Below, piece by piece: positions 1 to 12,159 of a DNA stretch of 64,000 nt; position 1 is the stretch's first letter; each line of letters opens with the position of its first letter. A program made the position numbers and the translations under genes. The stretch is taken from positions 68,174,669 to 68,238,668 of the forward strand of contig NC_134397.1 of NCBI RefSeq assembly GCF_050003625.1, read 5' to 3'. Under the pieces are notes generated by a model. It was given only the letters and a program-made list of their open reading frames with translations, made no database searches and had not been told where the DNA came from. The DNA comes from Haematobia irritans. Taxonomy: Eukaryota; Arthropoda; Insecta; Diptera; Muscidae.

Positions 1-354
1 AAATGTCGAATTGACATTTGGAAAAAAAAAATTATTAAATATTGAATTCACCTGTTTCAGAGATACCACCTTGTTATAACATCATGGATCGAATGGATTT
101 TATATATTCTCAATAGAACTTCTTGTGAAGTAAAGTAATAATTTAACCCCCATGGAACTCCGTTAGTGCAACGTTAGCTAACGAAGTTTTAAACCGTACT
201 ATAGACATATCTGCCATCCTGCCTATAATTCATACTGCAAACTGGCAGTTTGGGAAGTACTTCAATTTTTTTGCGGTGTAGTCCTGTGCTATTTGACCAG
301 GGTTTACCCTCATATAATATCGTCAGTCGAGTTTATTGGACAAACTATCAATTC
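1..354. other. Intergenic, nothing recognised
   Basis: AT-rich sequence with no open reading frame or repeat end that I can support. It precedes one arm of the inverted repeat starting near 355. Confidence 0.4.
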
Positions 355-520
355 CAATTACACAGGGGAACAAAATTGAACTTCTTTTGTGTTGATTTGA
401 AATTTATAGCAAATTTTTAGTAATATGAGGTCGCTGAATCCAAATCTGCACATGGTTTTTTTCTATTAGCTCGATTTTTCGAGATATACCGTGATGTTCA
501 AAATTAAGGCTTTTCCGCTA
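355..520 (+). repeat. Inverted repeat arm, left (partner near 4,838-4,975)
   Basis: The reverse complement of this stretch closely resembles about 4,838-4,975: both share the cores tatatctcgaaaa and gcagatttggattcagcg in opposite orientation. The arms could be the inverted ends of one old element of about 4.6 kb that later took in the TIR elements, SINE and Helentron-type element between them, or two unrelated insertions in opposite orientation. No target-site duplication was identified. Confidence 0.6.
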
Positions 521-548
521 CATATATTGAAAACGGTTCACCATATTA

Positions 549-885
549 ATGGCCTGTTCCTGTATATCGAACGAAAGCTTTCTTTCGTATTCCAAACGAA
601 AGAATCTTGATTTTTGTTCTTTTATTTCGAAAGGCAAGTCACTTCATATTTTGTTGTCGAGTAATAAACAAACATATACAATAAGTGTCAAGAAAAAAGT
701 AAAAGCATTGTTAACATTTGAATGAATTCTCAGGCCAAAAATTTAAAAATACTCATTTTTAATAATCAATGTATTCTCATACAAACGAATCGAACTTTCA
801 AAAATAGAAAAACCCAAATTCATTCGAATTCGAGTGACTGCCTTTCTTTCGAACTGGTTTTCGTTCGATATATAGGAACAGGGCA
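549..885. mobile_element. ~337-bp TIR element, copy 1 of a tandem pair
   Basis: It begins atggcctgttcctgtatat and ends with the near-perfect inverse, ataggaacagggcat, giving terminal inverted repeats of roughly 28 bp (with cgaacgaaag further in). There is no coding capacity; the small open frame at 722-1090 is chance. The size and structure are those of a non-autonomous DNA transposon. The family is not recognised. Confidence 0.7.
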
Positions 886-892
886 TAAATTA

Positions 893-1230
893 ATGGCCTG
901 TTCCTGTATATCGAACGAAAGGTTTCTTTCGTATTCCAAACGAAAGAAAATTGATTTTTGTTCTTTTATTTCGAAAGGCAAGTCACTTCATATTTTGTTG
1001 TCGAGTAATAAACGAACATATACAATAAGTGTCAAGAAAAAAGTAAAAGCATTGTTAACATTTGAAAGAATTCTCAGGCCAAAATTTTAAAAATACTCAT
1101 TTTTAATAATCAATGTATTCTCATACAAACGAATCGAACTTTCAAAAATAGAAAAACCCAAATTCATTCGAATTCGAGTGACTGCCTTTCTTTCGAACTG
1201 GTTTTCGTTCGATATACAGGAACAGGGCAT
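893..1230. mobile_element. ~338-bp TIR element, copy 2 of a tandem pair
   Basis: Almost the same sequence as 549-885, in the same orientation and only about 7 bases away. It starts atggcctgttcctgtat and ends caggaacagggcat. The two copies differ by a few substitutions. Direct tandem placement suggests one element inserted at the other's border or a local duplication. Confidence 0.7.
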
Positions 1231-1419
1231 AAAAAAATTCAAAAATTCTAAACAATATTCTCTTTAAGCCGTGCTTACATTGTTTTTCACTTTTCCAAGT
1301 AGTTTTAGAGATATCTTTCAAGTTTTGATAAAAATTTAAATTTTTAACAAAAAAAACAAATTTTTTGTTCTTTTAAAAATCCTAAAAAAATGGTCCAGAA
1401 ATATGTTAGTTAGTTAAAT

Positions 1420-1669
1420 ACACGCAGAGAAGGAATATGATCACCTCAAACATGTTTCAAGAGCAAAATGTTATTTTTGTATGGTGACCATCTAACATGT
1501 TTGTCACTAAAATGTTATTTTCTCGTCAAATATAACCTACTTGCCGAAATCAGATACATGATTTCCGAGAAAATAACACGGTTGCGAAAACCATGTTACA
1601 TGGTCACCACTCAAAAATAACATTTTGCTCTTAAAACATGTTTGAGGTGATCATATTTCTTCTCTGCAC
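1420..1669. mobile_element. MITE of the acacgcagaga family
   Basis: A 250-bp palindromic element. The left end acacgcagagaaggaat is mirrored by atatttcttctctgcact at the right, and the inner motifs gatcacctcaaacatgttt and gcaaaatgtta are also mirrored. Related copies lie at 16,477-16,654, 22,793-22,970 and, much larger, 28,497-29,652. Confidence 0.75.
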
Positions 1670-2700
1670 TAAAAAAAAGGCATACTCGGTTCCAAAGATT
1701 TTGTCTTTACTTTAAAAAATTTGGTATTGATTCCGAGCCAAAGAAGCGGAGAATACAAGTAAGGATACTTTTAAGACACAATTCTCTTTTAAATTTAGGT
1801 TTTGTGTACTTGCTTCTAGGAAGCAAATTTTAATTTTTCGCCTTCTCAGCTTTTTTTCTTCATATGCTATCAAAGTCCTTTAAAAACGAGTTAACGGCAA
1901 CTTTATTTTCCAAATTAGGACTCAACTTGGGAGCCACCGTGGTGCAATGGTTAGCATGCCCGCCTTGCATACACAAGGTCGTGGGTTCGATTCCTGCCTC
2001 GACCGAACACCAAAAAGTTTTTCAGCGGTGGATTATCCCACCTCAGTAATGCTGGTGACATTTCTGAGGGTTTCAAAACTTCTCTAAATGGTTTCACTGC
2101 ATTATTGAACGCCGTTCGGACTCGGCTATAAAAAGGAGATCCCTTGTCATTGAGCTTAACATGGAATCGGGCAGCACTCAGTGATAAGAGAGAAGTTCAC
2201 CAATGTGGTATCACAATGGACTGAATAGTCTAAGTGAGCCTGATACATCGGGCTGCCACCTAACCTAACCTAACCTAGGACTCGACTTCCAGTAGAAATT
2301 ATGCTATGTTTGAAGTAAAAAACTTCTTTAAAATAAAGTTTTGAAAAACATGTCCTATATTTGAACGATTTTTTGCTTTGTAGTCAAGATGCAAAAAGAC
2401 AACAAATTTAAAGACAATTTCATTAAATTTAAAGAATTTTTCTGAATTATTAAAGTCAAGTTGACCTTATATATTTTTATATAAAGGTCATATACATTTT
2501 TTCTTTCATGTTAAGACACCCATTTTTAAGTCAAATCACTTAATTATAAGGACAATACGACTTCATTGAAAAGTTTATCGAATTTTGGACAAGGAAAATA
2601 ACTTTATTTTAGAGAAATGCGTCTTCAATGCTAAGCAAAATTTGTATTCGTATTTTAAAGACATGAAATCTTTGACCTCACGACAATATTTTTTTCAGTG
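1667..2700. mobile_element. TIR element with cactgaaaaaa ends, carrying a nested SINE
   Basis: It runs from cactaaaaaaaaggcat to tttttttcagtg. A paralogue in inverse orientation lies at 16,734-17,363, and a truncated one at 19,736-20,995. Aligning the paralogues shows that 1,929-2,275 is an extra insertion, namely the SINE. No coding sequence is seen. It abuts the preceding MITE. Confidence 0.65.
1929..2275 (+). mobile_element. tRNA-derived SINE with 13-bp target-site duplication
   Basis: The head is tRNA-like: an A box (tggtgcaatgg) and a perfect Pol III B box (ggttcgattcc, 1,984-1,994), followed by a tRNA-unrelated body and a cctaacctaacc tail. It is flanked by taggactcaactt (1,916-1,928) and taggactcgactt (2,276-2,288), a 13-bp duplication with one mismatch. 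The paralogous host element at 16,734-17,363 lacks the insert, giving an empty site. A 5'-truncated minus copy lies at 8,816-9,006. Confidence 0.85.
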
Positions 2701-2859
2701 TGGGTGTATATTTCGAACAAAATGGGCTTTAATTCATTACAATCGGTGCACAACTTATGATTGATCGCGATTTCCATACAAAAATAACATTTTGTAATGT
2801 GTGTTTGTATGTAATAAGTTAGTTTTTTATGATTCTAAAAATTAAAAATATTAGGTAAT

Positions 2860-4604
2860 AACAAGTATATACAGCAGTAAGTTCGGCCGGGCCGAATCTT
2901 AAATACCCACCACCATGAACCAAATATTAGGGTTTCCTTTGAAATTTCAGGAGGGCTTGAGGACTTGAGGACACTTCCCGAAGATAAATTTAAAGATTTC
3001 ATCCATGAGGACTATATCAGATTCTGGATTTATAAGAACCATTTTTGTTTGAGTTTTAGAGGAATCATTAACATCTCTTGTAAGTGTGCAAGAAAATTAT
3101 AAAATAACGTCTTGATTTTAAATCTTAAATCTGTAGAAGTAAAATATGGAAATTTTACATTGAGTTTCAAGCAATTTTCATCATCAGTGCGCCTTCTACA
3201 CCCTCAAGAAGTGAAGTCGGTCTATATGGAGGCATTACCAAATGGACCTATAAAAACCTAATCCGATACACGTTTTTGTGAGCCTAAAATACCAGAATAT
3301 TTACAATTTCAGGCAAATCAGATAAAAACTACGGTTTCTAGAAACCCAAGGAGTTAAATCGGGAGATCGTTCTTATGGGGGCTATACTAAAATATGGACC
3401 GATACTCACCGTTTTCGGCACACCTCTTTATGACCCGAAAATACCTCTAGATTTCCAATTTCAGGCAAATAGGATAAAAACTTCGGATTCTAGAAGCCCA
3501 AGAAGTAAAATCGGGAAATCGGTCTATATGGGGGCTATACCAAAATATGGACCGATCCTCACCATTTTCAGCACACTTCTTTATGGTCCTAAAATACCTC
3601 TAGATTTCCAATTTCAGACAAATTGGATAAAAAATAAGGTTTCTAGAAGCCCAAGACCCCAAATCGGGAGGTCGTTTTATATGGGGAACATACCAAAACA
3701 TGGACCGATACTCACAATTTTTGGCACACGTATTTGTGGTCCTACAATACCTCTAGATTTCCAATTTCCGGTAAATTGAATAAAAACTGCGATTTCTATA
3801 AGCCAAAGAAGTAAAATCGGGAGATGGGTCTTTATGGGGGCTATACCAAAATATGGACCGATACTCACAATTTTTGGCACACGTATTTGTGGTCCTACAA
3901 TACCTCTAGATTTCCATTTTCAGGTAAATTGAATAAAAACTGCGGTTTCTATAAGCCCAAGAAGTAAAATCGGGAGATCGGTTTATATGGGGGCTATACC
4001 AAAATATGGACCGATACTCACAATTTGTGGCACACGTATTTGTGGTCCTACAATACCTCTAGATTTCCAATTTCAGGTAAATTGAAAAAAACTGCGGTTT
4101 CTATAAGCCCAAGAAGTAAAATCGGGAGATCGGTCTGTATGGGGGCTATGCCAAAACGTGGACCGATACTCACCATTTTTGGCACACCTCTTTACGGTCA
4201 CAAAATACCTCCAGATTTCAAATTTCAGGCAAATTGGATAAAAACTACGGTTTCTATAAGCCCAAGACCCCAAATCGGGAGGTCGGTTTATATGGGGACT
4301 ATATCAAAACCTGGACCGATACAGCCCATCATCGAACTTGACCTGCCTGCAGACAAAAGACGAGTTTGTGCAAAATTTCAGCACGATTGCTTCATTATTG
4401 AAGACTGTAGCGTGATTACAACAGACAGACAGACAGACAGACAGACAGACGGACAGACGGACATCGTTATATCGTCTTAGAATTTCTCCCTGATCAAGAA
4501 TATATATACTTTATATAGTCGGAAATCGATATTTCGATGCGTTACAAACGGAATGACAAACTTATTATACCCCCGTCACCATTCTATGGTGGTGGGTATA
4601 AAAA
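2860..4604 (-). mobile_element. Helentron-type (HINE/DINE-1-like) element, copy A
   Basis: Read on the minus strand it has the layout of DINE-1/HINE elements: a 5' block with tataaagtatatatattc and cttgatcagg, a gacagaca microsatellite (4,421-4,461), a body, then a 3' stem-loop (ttcggcccggccgaa) ending tatatacttgtt. The motif tacccaccaccat occurs in opposite orientation near both ends (subterminal inverted repeats). The body has about seven tandem units of ~153 bp, each with atgggggctat; these create spurious open frames. It is essentially identical to 10,403-12,159. The family call rests on remembered DINE-1 structure. Confidence 0.8.
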
Positions 4605-4671
4605 CAGATTATTTTATTTTTATGGTTGCGGTAGCAAACTCATAACGCCTATAAATTTTATTGTTCCTTTA

Positions 4672-4797
4672 TGGAAAACAAAAACTTACTTCCATTCTTT
4701 TCCGAAGACGATGAATTTGTTTATTGTTCAGATGTTCCTGGTTTAGTAACAGCGATGGGATAAGAGGACTATGATCCAAATGATATCTCTAAAATGA
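4672..4797 (+). pseudogene. Unrecognised short coding-like remnant
   Basis: One frame reads as a plausible acidic protein start (MENKNLLPFFSEDDEFVYCS and onward) for about 36 codons, meets a single TAA/TGA-type break in gatgggataagagg, and continues for about 10 codons in the same register. I do not recognise it. It could be a fragment of a transposon protein or a chance open frame. Confidence 0.25.
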
Positions 4798-4837
4798 CTT
4801 GCAAAATTTAAAAACAATATACATAAGCGAGGCTTAA

Positions 4838-4975
4838 AGCGAATATAAGGATATATCTCGAAAAGTCGAGTTAATAAAAAAACCAAGTGCAGATTTGGAT
4901 TCAGCGTCCCAAATAACCTTAAAAACGATATTCAGTTCTTAATCAACAGAACCATTGTTCCCTTGTATTATTAGA
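4838..4975 (-). repeat. Inverted repeat arm, right (partner 355-520)
   Basis: The inverse of the stretch at 355-520, with the shared core gcagatttggattcagcg. See the left arm for interpretation. Confidence 0.6.
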
Positions 4976-6790
4976 CAGAGATATGGTTGTGCAAGTGTCA
5001 GTCGTCATGGTTGCGTTCAGACATTTTATTTGATTTGCATTACATTATTAGGTAATATTTACTTTTAACTATATATTTGCTAAATGTATTATTTGTAAAA
5101 ATCATAAATAAATATTTCTAATGTTATATGATATTTATTGTTTCACAAAAAGCCCTTCCATTTCAATATGTATATAAATAATATGCAAAATATAATTTTA
5201 TTGTCAATTAAACAATTAATTAAATACATTTTTTTAATGGAAGTCGAGCTAGAGTTTGTATGAAGACGTGTTAGACGCACGTTTTTGTTTTATTTTTATT
5301 TGAGAAAATAAAATTGAAATTTCCATATGAAAAAATACATATACATACATGGCACGTATTACTTATAAGTGAGGTTTTTATTAACTCTATAAATGAAAAA
5401 CAAAAACAGCAAACTTAAAATAAAGCAAAAATTATAGATATAATGTGGGTATTAATTGCGTTTTAAGAAACTAAATGGAATCAAGTAAAAAAAAAACAAG
5501 ACACACAGAAAAATAGTTTTTTTCTCTAATTCAATCAAGAAATTAACTGATCCAATTAATTTATTAATTGGAATTACTACAATCAAAGAATTAATTGCAA
5601 ATTAAAAAATATTCTTGATTTTTTAATCAATTGATTTCTTCGGCACTTGGAATATTTATTTATAGGGTTATTATTTATTTATTAATAATTATTTCACCTT
5701 TAGATGAAATAATTTTCATACGTTTTAGGGGTTTTTTCTCATTATAGTATGATTGTCATTATAGTATGATTTTAGTATGTATATATAGACACTATATTCC
5801 AAAATTTTTTTTTTTCGATTATGGTTTTATTTGAAAAAATTTTTTAATTTTATTAATATTTTATTTCAAATAATTAATATTTTAATTTAAAACGCAATCA
5901 TTTTCTTAACATACCTGAATTCATTTTTATTTTGATTAAAGTTTTTACGTTGTGTTTACGTTGTTAAAAAAAAATAAATTAATAAAAATACCATCGTAGA
6001 AGAGAATTGAAACTCTAACCAAATTGGTGAACATTTTAGAATGACACTGCAATTCTAATACCCATATATATACATAAAATCATATGTATATGTTTTCTAT
6101 ATAAATGTAAATTAAATTACAAAAATTGAAACATATAACAAAGCATTTTTAATTCTATGAAAAGTAAGTATATAATATCATGCTGAGAAAACACGGTAAT
6201 TTCAAGATCACTACGGGAAATTGGTTCAAATTTGCATTGATAGAACTATAGCAGGACTGGTGCCGATGCTCCAGTTTAACGCAATTTTTAAATTACAATA
6301 TAATGATTGATTTCTCTAAACTCTGAATATTATAATTTTATTGGATCATAATTAACTGTCCTAGGAATGAGTCCAATTCGTTTCCTAAAGTGTAAATTTA
6401 CACCACCAATGGTGTAAACATGACCGGACCAGAAATGAGAGTGGTCATTATGCGCTAGGGACTAGTTCTGCATCGGTCCCGTAGCAACGCTATTCGCCTT
6501 TAAATCTATTTTTTGTGTACTGGATAACAAAGACCTTCAAAAAGTAACAATAGTAATATAAATTCTAACTCGACCGACAAGTATAGATTATGCCATGTCT
6601 CAAGAACTATCAAAGTTATGGATTTATAATATTGGTGTGTTGCTTCAACTTACTCAAATAAAAATTTAATGAATAAAAATTTGAAAATAGAAAAAATCTC
6701 AGCCGCCGATGTTTATACGAAATGGTCCTACTTATCTTCCCTACTGAACGATCTTTTACTTTCGTACCAACTTCTAGGAAGAAGGTTCAC
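4976..6790. other. Intergenic AT-rich stretch with one partial MITE
   Basis: Apart from a truncated copy of the acacagaaaaaaattt MITE family at about 5,502-5,640 (caattaatttattaattgg motifs), I see long A/T runs and no supported gene. The sequence tggtcattatgcgc near 6,444 recurs near 38,850, suggesting another dispersed repeat. Confidence 0.4.
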
Positions 6791-7764
6791 ACACGCTCAC
6801 AAAAAATCGCTTCTGTAACATATACTCCCAAACATATTTTGCTTCAAGCATATATATATCTTTGGGTATTGCCCAAACATTTATATGTTTGATCTCTTCC
6901 AATATATATGTTTGAAAGCATATTGGTCTAAACAATATATGTTTGGGTAGTGTAAGTTCCAAACATTTTGTATTTTTGCATCCAAATTCAATAATGTTGT
7001 CTTCCAAAAAACAATATGTTATTATGTGAACATATAATATGTTTGGAAGCAGTTTGCACCCAAAAATATTATATGCTTAAAAAATTCTCCCAAACAATAT
7101 TGTGCTCAAAATTTTATTTATTTATTTATATATTTACAATCATAATGAATTATGAAAATAAACAGGTAATATAGGTGCTAACAACATAGGTTTTCGACCT
7201 GAATGCTCAAAATTTTGTTTCTGCCCAATTGTATATTCCCCCACATCTTTCTCACTTCCACGAGATATTTTAGTTCTTAGCACCTTTTTCTGTAATACAA
7301 ACATTGTAGAAGAAATTATTCAATTGTATGATTTTTTATTTTAATTTTACCTTTTGCCGGACGGGGATTCGAACAGCGGACTACACAGTTTGTAAGGATC
7401 AAAGAAGTAGCTGATCAATTGCCCAAGGAAAAATAAAATGTTAATTTTGTAATAACAAGCAACAACCACCAACTTAATTCAATATCGCTCCCTGTTAAAT
7501 AGCGCTCCAAGCTACTAAACACATATATGTTTATAGGCTATTTCTAAATTAATATATGTTTGCATCCAAGCATATTATATTTACAAACATTTTATGTCCC
7601 AAACATAATATGTTCTAACATATTAACATATATGTCCCAAACATGTTATGGTAGTTTATGAACATTATATGCTTGCACTCAAAAATATTGTGTTTAAAAA
7701 TTTGTGTTCCAAACATATAATGTTTATAGCCAAACATATGAAAAACAGTCTTTCATCCGTGCAG
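6791..7764. mobile_element. TIR element, aaacatat family, with degenerate tRNA-like segment
   Basis: Starts acacgctcacaaaaaatcgc and is filled with mirrored aaacatatatgtttg-type motifs, ending near ccaaacatatgaaaaacag and catccgtgcag. Around 7,360-7,425 lies a decayed minus-strand tRNA-like sequence (ggggattcgaac, the inverse of a B box). A fuller relative is at 14,467-16,167. Confidence 0.6.
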
Positions 7765-7805
7765 GGATGGGAAATATACTAGTGTGTCCAAATAACCGGT
7801 TTCTT

Positions 7806-7899
7806 GAAAAGTTGGTTTTCGGTTTATCCGAAAATCCCAACCGTAAGTTTGTTGACTATCGAAATCTTATTTTATTTCATAAATTTATCTATTCGTCAT
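7806..7899 (+). pseudogene. Fragment of Jockey-like ORF2 C terminus
   Basis: The translation contains [16 protein letters not shown], nearly the same as [16 protein letters not shown] encoded on the minus strand in the retrotransposon remnant at 43.5-44.2 kb, and is preceded by an FGLS-like match. It is a short 3'-end fragment of the same family, in the opposite orientation. Confidence 0.7.
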
Positions 7900-8635
7900 G
7901 AATTTAACATTCATGTATAATTTCTGACGTGATATAAATTGTATCGATTTCCGTTTTTTACTTTGTGTCCATTGTTTAGGTATATTTTTTTATTTAATAT
8001 ATTAAAAAACCAGCACGACAAAAGCAGTATATATAATTGAACTATGAAAAGCTTTTTGTTGTAAATTTTTTTAATAAATGAATACATATATGTTTTTTAA
8101 TATAAGGTGCTTAGATTATTCCTTTCAGTGTAAATGAATTACGAAAATTACCGTAAAACAACTAAACTCAAGTTTTATCAACTAAATCAAAGACTACAAA
8201 ATCACACATGTCGTGACCAAATTGAACATCACATCGATATGGTTCTATACTACACAAAAGAAGTCCTGTAATAATTAAGTTCAACGAACTTATTCAACAA
8301 CTTTGACTTTAAAAATAGTGGTATGTGAACATTTTTATTGGTTCTACGATGTAATAGAGATATAAAACAGTACAAAGTTAGGTATTGATATGAGTGATTC
8401 CATTCAAATATAAAACAAACAAAAACACAGGTATATACGGCCGTAAGTTCGGCCAGACCGAAGCTTATGTACCCTCTACCATGGATTGCGTAGAAACTTC
8501 TACTGAAGACTGTAAAACTTGCCGGTGGCAAGGTATCTTAAAACTTCCTAAAACCGTCTTCTAAATTGCAAGGTAGTCCATACGTGGTATATATTAAACT
8601 AAAAAAGGCCGATTAAATACGTATATAATTAAGTT

Positions 8636-8813
8636 TGACAAAATTTCCTATAAAAATAAAAGTTTGACAACATTTTCTATAGAAGTAAAATTTGGACAAA
8701 AAAAAAATAAACATTTTCTATAGAAAAAAAATTTGGACAACATTTTTTATAGAAATAAAATTTGGACAAAATTTTCTATAGAAATAAAATTTTGACAAAA
8801 TTTTCTATAGACG
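8636..8813. repeat. ~30-bp tandem repeat, ttttctatagaaa
   Basis: Five to six units of roughly 30 bp carry the palindrome ttctatagaa separated by ataaaatttggacaaa-type spacers. It lies inside the Helentron-type element just before the nested SINE. Confidence 0.75.
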
Positions 8814-8815
8814 TA

Positions 8816-9006
8816 GGTTAGGTTAGGTTAGGCGGCAGGGCAGCCCGATGTATCAGCCTCACTTAGAATATTCAGTCCATTGTGATACCACATTGGTGAA
8901 CATCTCTCTTATCACTGAGTGCTGCCCGATTCCATGTTAAGCTCAATGACAAGGGACCTCCTTTTTATAGCCGAGTCCGAACCCCGTTACGCCGAACGGC
9001 TATAAA
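8816..9006 (-). mobile_element. 5'-truncated SINE copy
   Basis: Reverse-complement match to the tail and body of the SINE at 1,929-2,275: taggttaggttagg tail, then cagcccgatgtatcagcc and so on. The tRNA-like head is missing, as in 5'-truncated insertions. Confidence 0.8.
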
Positions 9007-10402
9007 AGAATCTGCTGATACGGCCGATACGGGCCTAGTTAGACCGATACGGGCCTAGTTAGGAATGGTTGTTAACGGTCATATACTAGCACAATGTACC
9101 AAATTTCAACTGACTCGGATGAAATTTGCTCCTCAAAGAGGTTCCAAAACCAAATCTCGGGATCGGTTTATATGGGGGCTATATATGATTATGGACTGAT
9201 ATGGACCACTTTTGGCATGGTTATTAAATATCATATAGTAAAACCACGTACCAAATTTCAATCAGATCGGATGAATTTTGCTTCTCCAAAAGTCACCGGA
9301 GGTCAAATCTGGGGATCGGTTTATATGGGGGCTATATATAATTATGGACTGATATGAACCAATTCATGCATGGTTGTTGGATACCATATACTAACATCAC
9401 GTACAAAATTTCAACCGAATCGGATGAATTTTGCTCTTCCAAGGGGTTCCGGAGGTCAAATCTGGGGATCGGTTTATATGGACCGATTTTGACCAATTTT
9501 TGCATGGTTATTAGAGACCATATACCAACACCATGTACCAAAATTCAGCCGGATCGGATAAAATTTGCTTCTTTTAGAGGCTCAGCAAGCCAAATCGGGG
9601 GATCGATTTATATCTGGGCTGTATATAATTATTGACCGATGTGGACCAATTTTTGCATAGTTGTTAGAGACCATATACTAACACCATGTACCAAATTTCA
9701 GCCGGATCGGATGAAATTTTCTTCTCTTAGAGGCTCCGCAAGCCAAATCTTGAGATCGGTTTATATGGGGGCTATATATAATTATGGACCGATGTGGACC
9801 AATTTTTGCATGATTGTTAATGACCATATACTAACACAATGTACCAAATTTCAGCCGTATCGGATGAAATTTGCTTCTCTTTGAGGCTCCGAAAACCAAA
9901 TCCGAAGATCGGTTTATATGGGGGCTATATATAATTATGGACCGATGTGGACCAATTTTTGCATGGTTGTTAGAGACCATATACTAACACTATGTACCAA
10001 ATTTCAGCCGGATCGGATGAAATTTGCTTCTCTTAGAGCGTCTGAAAGCCAAATTTGGGGGTCCGTTTATACGGGGGCTGTACGTAAAAGTGGACCGATA
10101 TGGCCCATTTGCAATACCATCCGACCTACATCAATAACAACTACTTGTGCCAAGTTTCAAGTCGATAGCTTGTTTCGTTCGGAAGTTAGCGTTTCAAACT
10201 TGGTCCAAATTGAGGCACATTTTGCCAAATTGCAGGAGCCGATGCATCTGGAACATGTATAGAAATATAAAAACTTAGATCGACCAAGATTTCCATGAAG
10301 TTCAAATAACTTTTTTTGCGCTTTTAGTTTTGCTGTAGTGGATATATCCACGGAAGACATAAAATTATGTACTACCAAGCAACGAAACCAATGGAATCTT
10401 CA

Positions 10403-11963
10403 AACAAGTATATACAGCAGTAAGTTCGGCCGGGCCGAATCTTAAATACCCACCACCATGAACCAAATATTAGGGTTTCCTTTGAAATTTCAGGAGGGCT
10501 TGAGGACTTGAGGACACTTCCCGAAGATAAATTTAAAGATTTCATCCATGAGGACTATATCAGATTCTGGATTTATAAGAACCATTTTTGTTTGAGTTTT
10601 AGAGGAATCATTAACATCTCTTGTAAGTGTGCAAGAAAATTATAAAATAACGTCTTGATTTTAAATCTTAAATCTGTAGAAGTAAAATATGGAAATTTTA
10701 CATTGAGTTTCAAGCAATTTTCATCATCAGTGCGCCTTCTACACCCTCAAGAAGTGAAGTCGGTCTATATGGAGGCATTACCAAATGGACCTATAAAAAC
10801 CTAATCCGATACACGTTTTTGTGAGCCTAAAATACCAGAATATTTACAATTTCAGGCAAATCAGATAAAAACTACGGTTTCTAGAAACCCAAGGAGTTAA
10901 ATCGGGAGATCGTTCTTATGGGGGCTATACTAAAATATGGACCGATACTCACCGTTTTCGGCACACCTCTTTATGACCCGAAAATACCTCTAGATTTCCA
11001 ATTTCAGGCAAATAGGATAAAAACTTCGGATTCTAGAAGCCCAAGAAGTAAAATCGGGAAATCGGTCTATATGGGGGCTATACCAAAATATGGACCGATC
11101 CTCACCATTTTCAGCACACTTCTTTATGGTCCTAAAATACCTCTAGATTTCCAATTTCAGACAAATTGGATAAAAAATAAGGTTTCTAGAAGCCCAAGAC
11201 CCCAAATCGGGAGGTCGTTTTATATGGGGAACATACCAAAACATGGACCGATACTCACAATTTTTGGCACACGTATTTGTGGTCCTACAATACCTCTAGA
11301 TTTCCAATTTCCGGTAAATTGAATAAAAACTGCGATTTCTATAAGCCAAAGAAGTAAAATCGGGAGATGGGTCTTTATGGGGGCTATACCAAAATATGGA
11401 CCGATACTCACAATTTTTGGCACACGTATTTGTGGTCCTACAATACCTCTAGATTTCCATTTTCAGGTAAATTGAATAAAAACTGCGGTTTCTATAAGCC
11501 CAAGAAGTAAAATCGGGAGATCGGTTTATATGGGGGCTATACCAAAATATGGACCGATACTCACAATTTGTGGCACACGTATTTGTGGTCCTACAATACC
11601 TCTAGATTTCCAATTTCAGGTAAATTGAAAAAAACTGCGGTTTCTATAAGCCCAAGAAGTAAAATCGGGAGATCGGTCTGTATGGGGGCTATGCCAAAAC
11701 GTGGACCGATACTCACCATTTTTGGCACACCTCTTTACGGTCACAAAATACCTCCAGATTTCAAATTTCAGGCAAATTGGATAAAAACTACGGTTTCTAT
11801 AAGCCCAAGACCCCAAATCGGGAGGTCGGTTTATATGGGGACTATATCAAAACCTGGACCGATACAGCCCATCATCGAACTTGACCTGCCTGCAGACAAA
11901 AGACGAGTTTGTGCAAAATTTCAGCACGATTGCTTCATTATTGAAGACTGTAGCGTGATTACA

Positions 11964-12005
<42 letters not shown>

Positions 12006-12159
12006 GGACAGACGGACATCGTTATATCGTCTTAGAATTTCTCCCTGATCAAGAATATATATACTTTATATAGTCGGAAATCGATATTTCGATGCGTTAC
12101 AAACGGAATGACAAACTTATTATACCCCCGTCACCATTCTATGGTGGTGGGTATAAAAA
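10403..12159 (-). mobile_element. Helentron-type element, copy C (near-identical to copy A)
   Basis: Reading the two copies in parallel at a constant offset of 7,543 bp, I found no difference from 2,860-4,604 except 12 extra bases in the gacagaca microsatellite. It has the same 3' stem-loop, the same seven ~153-bp internal units and the same ends (aacaagtatatacagcag and ggtggtgggtataaaaa). Flanking sequences differ on both sides, so the identity stops at the element borders. Confidence 0.85.

Larger units (their letters stand above)
8431..10195 (-). mobile_element. Helentron-type element, copy B (degenerate, subfamily 2)
   Basis: The minus-strand 3' end is at 8,431-8,470 (hairpin ttcggtctggccgaac and tatatacctg). 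Then come a short-repeat tract (8,636-8,813), a nested SINE fragment, and about six ~155-bp tandem units (9,080-10,100) with tatgggggctatatataa. The distal part (caagcttgtttcgttcgg, 10,160-10,190) matches element D at 26.35 kb in reverse. The 5' microsatellite block is missing, so it is truncated. Confidence 0.7.

Noticed and set aside
3375..4480. Long open frames with repeated MGAI.KYGPILT-type peptides (also 9,094-10,262 and 10,918-12,035)
   Set aside because: They arise from ~153-bp tandem units (a multiple of 3) inside Helentron-type elements, occur on both strands, and match no protein family. Not genes.
8250..8531. 93-codon minus-strand frame
   Set aside because: It runs across the end of Helentron-type element B and has no conserved features.
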